Below, in pieces: positions 1 through 4,876 of a DNA stretch of 10,715 nucleotides (within the stretch, counting starts at the first letter, position 1; every line of letters begins with the position of its first letter). Both the position numbers and the translations under genes were made by a program. The notes under the pieces are model-generated. The model was not told the origin of the DNA and made no database searches. It worked only from the letters and a program-made list of their open reading frames with translations. The DNA lies in NCBI GenBank assembly GCA_003662305.1, contig QMXU01000026.1:1-10715 (forward strand), in the 5' to 3' direction. The stretch is from Candidatus Hecatellales archaeon. Its GTDB lineage: Archaea; Thermoproteota; Bathyarchaeia; Hecatellales; Hecatellaceae.

Positions 1-314
1 CTTGTAACCTCGAATTTTTCTTCAGCCAGCTGGTAGGGGTCTGTAGCTGAGCCTATGGCTACAATGTCTCTAGGCTTCCCTCTCAGCTCCTCTCTAAGCC
101 TTTCCACAGCGTTCTCTTTAACGAAGATTTTCCATGCTACCTCGCTTGACTTGGCGTGGTATTGTCCCCGCCACTGCTGGGCTACGTCGTAGCAGTAGGG
201 ACAGGCAAACTGGCATCCCCTGTAAGGGTTAAGCGTGTAGGCGCACTTATACCAGTCATCCCTGCGTTTAAGCCTGTTAAGCAGCGATTTAGCTTTGACC
301 TTAACGTATTCCAA
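1..314 (-). CDS. Radical SAM protein, spore photoproduct lyase-like group (N-terminal part, cut by window edge)
   Basis: About 104 residues can be read on the minus strand before the left edge. A TTG at 314-312 is the likely start; an in-frame TAG lies four codons upstream and the only other option is a CTG between them. NPYRGC (residues 29-34) leads into a C-x3-C-x2-C motif with Cys34, Cys38 and Cys41, the pattern that binds the 4Fe-4S cluster and S-adenosylmethionine in radical SAM enzymes. Further on, GSATDPYQLAEEKFEVT matches the TDPYQPxE stretch typical of the SplB-like / Rv2578c-like radical SAM family. Substrate cannot be stated: many archaeal members are not DNA photoproduct lyases. 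It is divergent from the L10e gene. The family call is strong; the exact function is open. Confidence 0.85.
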   Translation of the reverse strand, partial: MEYVKVKAKSLLNRLKRRDDWYKCAYTLNPYRGCQFACPYCYDVAQQWRGQYHAKSSEVAWKIFVKENAVERLREELRGKPRDIVAIGSATDPYQLAEEKFEVT

Positions 315-344
315 GCCGGCTTTCAGCTAGCCCTTCAAGCTTAA

Positions 345-369
345 TAGGCTTTATGGTGAGGTTTATTAG
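345..369. promoter_or_regulatory. Divergent promoter region between the radical SAM gene and rpl10e
   Basis: The 97-base gap holds A/T-rich candidate TATA boxes for both directions. On the plus strand, GTTTATTA (361-368) lies about 45 bases before the L10e start, which would leave a short leader carrying the GGAGAGG at 394-400. On the minus strand, CATAAAG (about 345-351 reversed) lies about 32 bases before the radical SAM TTG. Spacing fits archaeal TATA-dependent promoters, but this is by eye only. Confidence 0.4.
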
Positions 370-411
370 TAGGCTTGCCCTCTGTGTTCTGGTGGAGAGG
401 CTGGAAAAGCT

Positions 412-915
412 TTGAAGGGTAAAAACTACAGAACCCCGGCTGGAATGCCCTACGTTAGACGTGAATATATTCACGGCGCCCCCCAGCCTAAAATAACCAA
501 GTTCACCATGGGCAACTCTAAAGGCAACTTCGCCTACAAGGTTTCCCTTCTACCCCTAAGGAAAGTTCAAATCCGCCACAACGCCCTGGAAGCCCTAAGG
601 GTAGCGGTGAACAAGCAGCTTGCAGACAGCCTTGGAGGAGAAAACTACTGCCTCCGCATCAAGGCTTACCCCCACGTGGTCCTCCGCGAAAACAAGATGA
701 TGGCCTTCGCAGGAGCTGACAGGCTTCAGGAGGGAATGAGGAGGGCCTTCGGCAAGGCAGTAGGCCTAGCAGCCAGGGTTGAAGCTGGAAAACCCGTGGT
801 CGAAATCGAAGTTAACGCTGAAGGCGTTGAAGTTGCCAAGAAAGCCTTAAAGGTTGGAGCAAGCAAGCTTCCAACTCCCTGCACCATCCAGATAGCACCC
901 CTCCAGAAAAGCTGA
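412..915 (+). CDS. rpl10e: 50S ribosomal protein L10e (uL16 family)
   Basis: 167 residues, close to the usual 165-180 of archaeal L10e. Family landmarks are YVRREYIHGAPQPKI (14-28), the MGN segment soon after, QIRHNALEALRVAVN, VVLRENKMM, and the glycine/arginine-rich GMRRAFGKAVGLAARV near residue 107. The protein is a core large-subunit component near the peptidyl-transferase and tRNA-binding region. The start is TTG: the reading frame upstream has no ATG or GTG before a TAG at 370-372, and GGAGAGG (394-400) lies 11 bases before it as a ribosome binding site. The usual archaeal N terminus is slightly longer (an MGxRPAK-type stretch), so this copy begins near the conserved core. It heads the cluster of translation and transcription genes, though 43 bases with a T-run separate it from dph2. 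Confidence 0.95.
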   Translation: MKGKNYRTPAGMPYVRREYIHGAPQPKITKFTMGNSKGNFAYKVSLLPLRKVQIRHNALEALRVAVNKQLADSLGGENYCLRIKAYPHVVLRENKMMAFAGADRLQEGMRRAFGKAVGLAARVEAGKPVVEIEVNAEGVEVAKKALKVGASKLPTPCTIQIAPLQKS

Positions 916-925
916 ACGTGTAAGC

Positions 926-959
926 CCTCCTCCACAGCCCTAAAGGAGGCAGCCCTTTT
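926..959 (+). promoter_or_regulatory. Hairpin plus T-run in the L10e-dph2 gap, covering the dph2 ribosome binding site
   Basis: CCTCC (926-930, with a second register at 929-933) can pair with GGAGG (945-949), which is the probable ribosome binding site for dph2 nine bases before its TTG. A run of T (954-959) follows directly. Two readings are possible: the pairing masks the binding site, or the T-run attenuates transcription after L10e. Archaeal intrinsic terminators rely mainly on T-runs, so partial termination is conceivable. The stem is only 5 bp, so support is modest. Confidence 0.3.
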
Positions 960-1933
960 TGGAGGCTCCCTACGATTTTGAGCTAGACAGAATTCTACGG
1001 GAAATCTCACTTTCCAAGGCTGGGAAAGTTTTACTGCAGATGCCCGACGGGCTTAAACCTTACGCTCAAGCTCTCACGGCTGAAATAGGCAGGCGAGCAG
1101 GAGTGGAAGTTTACGTTTCAGCAGGCTCCTGCTACGGAGGCTGCGACCTAGCCCTAACAGAGGCTGAAAGGCTTAAAGCAGACCTACTGGTCCACTTCGG
1201 CCATACAGCCTTTCTGCCCCCGCCTCCAAAGCCCAAAGTGGTCTACGTTGAAGCCAGATGCAAATTCAGGGTGGGGGAAGCCGTTAGGGCAGCTCTCCCC
1301 ATGCTTTCTTCCCACCGTAAAATTGGGCTTACCGTAAGCCTCCAGCATGTTCACAGGCTTGGGGAAGCCAGGAAGATTTTAGAGGCTGAAGAAAAACAGG
1401 TGGAGGTTGGAAGCCCTAAAGGGCATGGCGTAGCCTATCTAGGGCAAATCCTAGGCTGCAACGTTTCCGCCGCCGAGTCCGTAAGCGGCAAGGTTGAAGC
1501 CTACCTTCATCTTGGGGGAGGAGTATTCCACGCCCTAGGCGTGTATTTGTCTACTGGAAAGCCTGTTGTAGCAGCAGACCCCCACAGCGGGAAAGCCGTG
1601 GAAGTTTCAGAGGCAGGCGAAAAAGTGAAGAGAAAGCTTAAAGCCAACTTCCTACGCCTAGGAGAAGCCCGCAGGGTTGGAGTGATCGTCGGAATGAAGC
1701 CAGGCCAGTTCAACCTCCAGCTAACGCTTAAAGTTGCACGGAAACTCAAAAGGCTTGGAAAGCATCCCACCCTTCTAAGCCTCGACGAGGTTGACAGCTT
1801 GAAGCTTGAAGGCTTCCCTGACATCGAAGCTTTCGTCTGCACAGCCTGCCCTAGGCTTGGGCTTGACGATGCTGAAAGGTTTAGCAGGCCTCTGGTTCCA
1901 GCTTCCAAGTTCCTCGGTGTCTTCGGAGGCTAA
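959..1933 (+). CDS. dph2: Diphthamide biosynthesis protein Dph2, 2-(3-amino-3-carboxypropyl)histidine synthase
   Basis: 324 residues, a normal length for archaeal Dph2. The enzyme carries out the first step of diphthamide synthesis, moving the 3-amino-3-carboxypropyl group of S-adenosylmethionine to a histidine of elongation factor 2 by non-canonical radical chemistry on a 4Fe-4S cluster. The three cluster cysteines, one per repeat domain, are seen: Cys58 in GSCYGGCDLA, Cys167 in LGCN, and Cys297 in TACPRL, matching the spacing known from Pyrococcus Dph2 (59, 163, 287). LLQMPDGL near residue 25 and VGMKPGQFN near 245 are further family signatures. The start is TTG, nine bases after GGAGG. It is followed after six bases by the methyltransferase, whose ribosome binding site lies in the last codons here, so the two are probably co-translated. 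Confidence 0.95.
   Translation: MEAPYDFELDRILREISLSKAGKVLLQMPDGLKPYAQALTAEIGRRAGVEVYVSAGSCYGGCDLALTEAERLKADLLVHFGHTAFLPPPPKPKVVYVEARCKFRVGEAVRAALPMLSSHRKIGLTVSLQHVHRLGEARKILEAEEKQVEVGSPKGHGVAYLGQILGCNVSAAESVSGKVEAYLHLGGGVFHALGVYLSTGKPVVAADPHSGKAVEVSEAGEKVKRKLKANFLRLGEARRVGVIVGMKPGQFNLQLTLKVARKLKRLGKHPTLLSLDEVDSLKLEGFPDIEAFVCTACPRLGLDDAERFSRPLVPASKFLGVFGG
1925..1929 (+). promoter_or_regulatory. Ribosome binding site of the methyltransferase gene inside dph2
   Basis: GGAGG lies in the last codons of dph2, ten bases before the TTG at 1940. It supports TTG as start of the methyltransferase and indicates translational coupling. Confidence 0.6.
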
Positions 1934-1939
1934 CCTGCT

Positions 1940-2563
1940 TTGACTGTTTCCAGAATCGTTAGGCGTAGGGAACTGGAGGTCATGCTTGGAAAGGTTAAAC
2001 CGCATCCTAAACCCAAAGTCCGCCTGGAGCAGTATCAAACCCCTCCAAGGCTGGCTTCAACGCTTCTCCACACCGCGGCTTACACCTTCAACGACCTGGC
2101 TGGCAGGGTTGTCTGCGACCTCGGATGCGGCACCGGAATCCTTGCTTTAGGAGCATCGCTGCTGGGCGCCGAATACGTGGTGGGGTTAGACCTGGACCCC
2201 GAAGCCGTCAAGGTCGCCCGGGAGAACGCTTTCTCGCTTGGGGTTAAAAACGTAGACTGGATTGCAGGTTCACTGGAGGCTGTGAGGGGAGGCTTCGACT
2301 TGGTGGTGGAGAATCCTCCCTTCGGCGTCTGGCGTAGGGGTGCTGACCTAGAGTTTCTGGGAAAAGCTTTAACCCTAGCCCCCATAGTTTATAGTGTGCA
2401 TAAGGCTGGGAACCGGCGGCATATTTCAGCTGCCGTCCAGAAGTTTGGAGGCCGGATAACGGCTGCCTTTAAATCCCGGATAATTATACCCTACATGTTC
2501 AGCTTTCACAGGAAGCCTGAAAGAAGTGTTGAAGTGGAAATTTACAGGGTTGAAACAGGTTGA
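1940..2563 (+). CDS. METTL5-like N6-adenine methyltransferase, probable rRNA methylase
   Basis: 207 residues with a complete class I methyltransferase fold. The N-terminal part has RRRELEVMLGKVKPHPKPKV and LEQYQTP, the opening typical of the METTL5 / archaeal COG2263 family. Motif I is DLGCGTG (60-66), the S-adenosylmethionine ribose contact is in GLDLDPEAV (82-90), and the catalytic motif NPPF (125-128) is the one used by N6-adenine methylases. YSVHKAG (151-157) is another family hallmark. The human relative METTL5 methylates an adenosine in 18S rRNA; an rRNA target here is inferred from family and from the ribosome-linked neighbours. The start is TTG six bases after dph2. The stop overlaps the csl4 start as TTGA. 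No cofactor protein such as Trm112 is visible in the window. Confidence 0.9.
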   Translation: MTVSRIVRRRELEVMLGKVKPHPKPKVRLEQYQTPPRLASTLLHTAAYTFNDLAGRVVCDLGCGTGILALGASLLGAEYVVGLDLDPEAVKVARENAFSLGVKNVDWIAGSLEAVRGGFDLVVENPPFGVWRRGADLEFLGKALTLAPIVYSVHKAGNRRHISAAVQKFGGRITAAFKSRIIIPYMFSFHRKPERSVEVEIYRVETG

Positions 2564-3141
2564 GCGATAAATTAAAGGTTAAACGGGGACAGGATCTTGT
2601 AACCCCCGGCGACAGGCTTGGCGTAATCGAAGAGTTCCAGGCTGGAAGAGGAACCTACACCGAGAAGGGAGTAATATACTCGAGAACGCTGGGTAAAGTG
2701 GTAATCGACCTGAAGAGGAAAAGGATAAGCGTTCAACCTAAAACAAGGGTTCCACCCATCCCAAGGAAGGGCTCCATAATCATAGGTGAAGTCCAGCAGG
2801 TTCAAGATAAAATGGCAACCGTCAAAGTGCTCAGCATAAACGGTGAAAAACTCAACAGGCCCTACACAGCTATCATCCACGTATCCTACGCGGTCAGAGG
2901 CTTCCTTAAAAGCCTCCACGACGCCTTCCGCCCCGGAGACCTGATTAAAGCCAGCATCATCGGGGTTGAAAATCTGCCCTACCAGCTTACCACAGCCGGC
3001 AGAAACCTAGGGGTGATTAAAGCCTACTGCACCAGATGTGGAGGCTCCTTAACCTACAGGAAGAACAGGAAAATCTTAGAATGCGAGAAATGCGGTAAAA
3101 CCGAGAGGAGAAAGGTAAGCGAGGAATACGATGTCATTTGA
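2560..3141 (+). CDS. csl4: Exosome RNA-binding cap subunit Csl4
   Basis: 193 residues with the standard archaeal Csl4 layout. An N-terminal beta domain includes VTPGDRLGVIEEF (14-26). A central S1-type RNA-binding domain covers roughly residues 66-145, starting at PRKGSIIIGEV and including AIIHVSYAV. A C-terminal zinc ribbon has Cys157, Cys160, Cys175 and Cys178 in two CxxC pairs. In archaea Csl4 caps the Rrp41/Rrp42 ring, binds RNA and recruits DnaG. The ring subunits are not in this window. The TTG start shares bases with the TGA of the methyltransferase (TTGA, 2560-2563), a classic coupled junction. Its own stop lies within the rpoL ribosome binding site. Confidence 0.95.
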   Translation: MSDKLKVKRGQDLVTPGDRLGVIEEFQAGRGTYTEKGVIYSRTLGKVVIDLKRKRISVQPKTRVPPIPRKGSIIIGEVQQVQDKMATVKVLSINGEKLNRPYTAIIHVSYAVRGFLKSLHDAFRPGDLIKASIIGVENLPYQLTTAGRNLGVIKAYCTRCGGSLTYRKNRKILECEKCGKTERRKVSEEYDVI

Positions 3142-3145
3142 GGTG
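3140..3145 (+). promoter_or_regulatory. Ribosome binding site of rpoL overlapping the csl4 stop
   Basis: GAGGTG begins inside the csl4 TGA and ends six bases before the TTG at 3152. It matches the archaeal anti-Shine-Dalgarno sequence, supports the TTG start and suggests that ribosomes ending csl4 reinitiate on rpoL. Confidence 0.6.
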
Positions 3146-3151
3146 TAAACC

Positions 3152-3448
3152 TTGGAAGTTAAAATTTTGAAGGTAGGCAAAAACGAGCTGGAACTGGAAA
3201 TTAAAGGTGAAACCTACACGCTTCTGAACCTCCTCCAGAAAACCCTGCTTGAAGACAAGCGTGTGGAGGCTGCTGGAGAGAAAATACCGCATAGGCTGCT
3301 GGAAACAGCAGACTTCCACCTTAAGGTTAAAGGGGGGAAACCGGTCTTCGACATCCTCTTCGAAGCCTTGGACAAGATTAAAGCTGAAACCGCCGAGTTC
3401 AGAGAAGCCTTCGAGAAAGCTGTTAAAGAATATGAAAAGAAAGCGTAA
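3152..3448 (+). CDS. rpoL: DNA-directed RNA polymerase subunit L (Rpb11-like)
   Basis: 98 residues, the usual size for archaeal RpoL. The N-terminal strand MEVKILKVGKNELELEIKG leads to YTLLNLLQKTLLED, the helix that corresponds to the HTLxNLLrxxL signature of the Rpb11/AC19 dimerisation domain. HLKVKGGKPVFDILFEAL and the long charged C-terminal helix complete the fold. RpoL pairs with subunit D (the Rpb3 equivalent) to form the assembly platform of RNA polymerase. Usual members have a proline or glycine-containing turn after LLED; here the linker reads DKRVEAAGEKIPHR, somewhat divergent. Its place after csl4 is found in several archaea. Confidence 0.93.
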   Translation: MEVKILKVGKNELELEIKGETYTLLNLLQKTLLEDKRVEAAGEKIPHRLLETADFHLKVKGGKPVFDILFEALDKIKAETAEFREAFEKAVKEYEKKA

Positions 3449-3511
3449 AGTTTCCCCAGCTGGGAGAGGAAAGCTAAAAGCAGGTTTCACCTAATATTCT
3501 CTGGATAGCCT

Positions 3512-3943
3512 TTGAAGCCTGAGGGAAGCTTCCCCCGAATAGAGGAAATCCTAGCCAGAGTTCTCAGGGCTAAGGGGAAAGCCTCCGAGGTTTTAACGGA
3601 TAAGGAGGTTGCCAGCCTGGGAGACGCCTACCTGAATTTCGCTTATTCTACAGCTCAAAGCCTGAGAGAAGGTAAACCGAGAGGATTACGGCTTGACAAC
3701 AGAGTTCTCGCAGAGGCTGTTAAAAAAGCGGGGTTAAGGGGCAAGCTGCCTAAAAGGCTTTCACGGAGGGAAATAGGAGGAGCAGCTGAAGCCCTCCTCG
3801 CCTACGCGACCGCCAGAGGAATGCTTTCCGCCTGGGAGCTGATTGAAGGGTTGACCCCTGGAAGCCGTGAAAGCCTTGCAGGGTCCTTAGCCAGGCTTCT
3901 CAGCGAAGCCTACAGGAGGCTGGAGGAAGCTGAGGAAGGTTAA
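3512..3943 (+). CDS. RNase III-fold protein (archaeal ribonuclease III family), possibly lacking full catalytic set
   Basis: 143 residues, predicted all-helical. LGDAYLNFAYS (36-46) corresponds to the LGDA part of the RNase III signature, and IGGAAEALLAYA (88-99) corresponds to the second signature DxxEALIGAxY. LDNRVLAEAVKKAGL between them is typical of the small archaeal RNase III-like family, which has no double-stranded RNA-binding domain. Against E. coli RNase III, the signature aspartate (Asp38 here, D45) and the second glutamate (Glu93, E117) remain. The places of E41 and D114 are Ala34 and Gly90, so metal binding may be weakened. The start is TTG directly after an in-frame TAG; 63 bases separate it from rpoL and no clear ribosome binding site is seen. 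RNA cleavage is inferred from the fold only; a non-catalytic binding role is possible. Confidence 0.7.
   Translation: MKPEGSFPRIEEILARVLRAKGKASEVLTDKEVASLGDAYLNFAYSTAQSLREGKPRGLRLDNRVLAEAVKKAGLRGKLPKRLSRREIGGAAEALLAYATARGMLSAWELIEGLTPGSRESLAGSLARLLSEAYRRLEEAEEG
3915..3932 (+). promoter_or_regulatory. Ribosome binding site and probable CTG start of the DUF99-like gene
   Basis: GGAGG at 3915-3919 lies ten bases before CTG at 3930-3932, the same spacing seen at other starts in this cluster (9 at dph2, 10 at the methyltransferase, 12 at tfs). The frame contains no ATG, GTG or TTG between the stop at 3888-3890 and GTG at 4017, yet the conserved DUF99 N terminus is encoded well before 4017. CTG is the only near-cognate codon that fits. 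Confidence 0.45.
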
Positions 3944-4454
3944 GCCTGAAATCAGGGTTCTCGCCGTTACAGGCGTTAAAGCTTCAAGAAGCCTGAAACG
4001 CCTACCAATTCTGGGAGTGGTCTTCCGAGGCAAGCACTGGCTTGACGGGGTGCTTAAAACCTCCGCCAGCCTCCACAGCAGCCCTGTTAAAGCCTTAAAC
4101 CGCATGGTCAAAAGGTCCGGCCACTACGGCCAGGTTAAGGTTGTCATGGCTGACGGAGGCTTCCCATGGCAGGTTAAAACCGAAGAATGGGGTTGGCTGG
4201 CTGAAAGGCTTAGAAGACCCCTCATACTCCTCCGCGAGAAGGCTTCAGGCAGAAGCGGCTATTCGCCTTTAAAACTAGGCTTCGGGAAGGTTTGGGTTAA
4301 GGTTTTCAGGCTGAGCCTGGATGAGGCTGCCCTAGTCGTCGAAGCCTCCACAGCTCACCATTCAACCCCTGAGCCCTTAAGAGTTGCTAGGATGCTTGCG
4401 GAAGCCTACGGAAAGCTTCTCCGTTTGAACCTACGTAAGAATAGAAATCTTTAA
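3930..4454 (+). CDS. DUF99 / endonuclease dU-like protein with degraded active-site motifs
   Basis: About 174 residues from the proposed CTG start, near the family's usual 180-200. The opening KPEIRVL and then LGVVFRGKHWLDGVLKT (about 28-44), SGHYGQVKVVMADGG, and STPEPLRVARMLAEA near the C terminus match the DUF99 (UPF0215) family, an RNase H-like fold related to endonuclease V and listed as endonuclease dU. The family's GIDDG motif is replaced by AVTGV, the DGxDAT segment by LHSSPVKA, and the AGFN motif by PWQVK; only the DG after VVMA is kept. Catalytic aspartates therefore seem to be lost, so the protein may be inactive, may have a changed role, or may be decaying. The frame is intact, which argues against a plain pseudogene. 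A GTG start at 4017 would remove the first conserved strand. It overlaps the RNase III-like gene by 14 bases. Confidence 0.7.
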   Translation: MRKVKPEIRVLAVTGVKASRSLKRLPILGVVFRGKHWLDGVLKTSASLHSSPVKALNRMVKRSGHYGQVKVVMADGGFPWQVKTEEWGWLAERLRRPLILLREKASGRSGYSPLKLGFGKVWVKVFRLSLDEAALVVEASTAHHSTPEPLRVARMLAEAYGKLLRLNLRKNRNL

Positions 4455-4471
4455 AAGGAGGCTTGCCTCCT
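4449..4471 (+). promoter_or_regulatory. TATA-like box and 7-bp perfect inverted repeat upstream of tfs
   Basis: TCTTTAAAA (about 4448-4456) overlaps the stop of the DUF99-like gene and could be a TATA box giving a tfs leader of roughly 30 bases. Directly after it, AGGAGGCTTGCCTCCT (4456-4471) is a perfect inverted repeat. As RNA it folds with a 6-bp stem and a CTTG loop. The sequence contains both GGAGG and its complement CCTCC, and CCTCC could alternatively pair with the real ribosome binding site at 4497-4501, so a masking or release switch is conceivable. Confidence 0.35.
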
Positions 4472-4496
4472 ATGCACTTCGCGGTTTGAAGCCTTT

Positions 4497-4501
4497 GGAG
4501 G
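4497..4501 (+). promoter_or_regulatory. Ribosome binding site of tfs
   Basis: GGAGG lies 12 bases before the TTG at 4514. An ATG at 4472 in the same frame is closed by TGA at 4487-4489, so the TTG is the first usable start and this site decides it. Confidence 0.5.
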
Positions 4502-4513
4502 CAGAAAGCAGCG

Positions 4514-4876
4514 TTGCAGTTCTGTCCTAAGTGTGGAATGAGGCTGGCCCTAGCTATTAAGGAGGGTAAACGCTCCTCAAAGGTTGTGCTCAAATGCCCC
4601 AACTGCAACTACGAGGTTAAAAGCAAGTCTTCAAGCAGTGAAGGTGAAACCGTCATTAGAAGGCCTACCGAGAAGCTTACCCCCCAGGAAGCCATCGTAG
4701 TCATAAGCCAGAGAGAGGCAAACCTCAAGACGGCTCCAACCCAAAGGGTTGAATGCCCCCGCTGCGGGAACAAGGAAGCCTACGTGTGGATGGTTCAAAC
4801 CCGGGGGGCTGACGAGTCTTCAACCCAGTTTTTCCGGTGTACCAAGTGCAGGTACACCTGGCGTGAATACTCCTAA
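4514..4876 (+). CDS. tfs: Transcription factor S (TFIIS-like transcript cleavage factor)
   Basis: 120 residues with two zinc ribbons. The N-terminal ribbon begins FCPKCG and uses Cys4, Cys7, Cys28 and Cys31; the C-terminal ribbon uses Cys81, Cys84, Cys109 and Cys112. The loop RGADESST (97-104) carries Asp100 and Glu101, the acidic pair that reaches into the RNA polymerase active site to stimulate cleavage of backtracked RNA. QTRGADESSTQFFRC and YTWRE are nearly invariant in active TFS, so this is an active-type factor rather than an inhibitory paralogue. The acidic pair also separates it from subunit RpoM/Rpb9-like proteins. It lies 59 bases after the DUF99-like gene. Its TAA overlaps the TAG of the convergent phosphoribosyltransferase gene. 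Confidence 0.95.
   Translation: MQFCPKCGMRLALAIKEGKRSSKVVLKCPNCNYEVKSKSSSSEGETVIRRPTEKLTPQEAIVVISQREANLKTAPTQRVECPRCGNKEAYVWMVQTRGADESSTQFFRCTKCRYTWREYS

Noticed and set aside
3249..3494. An 81-codon frame overlapping rpoL in another phase
   Set aside because: rpoL is clearly real over the same bases, and the alternative product is a low-complexity Ser/Lys/Arg-rich sequence typical of a shadow frame.
3512..4454. RNase III-like and DUF99-like frames as one gene broken by a frameshift
   Set aside because: Each half matches a separate family of ordinary length, and a ribosome binding site at the normal spacing precedes the second frame. Overlap of two genes is simpler.
4017..4454. DUF99-like gene starting at GTG 4017
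   Set aside because: Conserved N-terminal residues KPEIRVL and ILG are encoded upstream in the same frame without a stop, so this start would cut into the domain.
4456..4471. Inverted repeat before tfs as a transcription terminator of the upstream gene
   Set aside because: No T-run follows it, and archaeal termination depends mainly on T-rich stretches.
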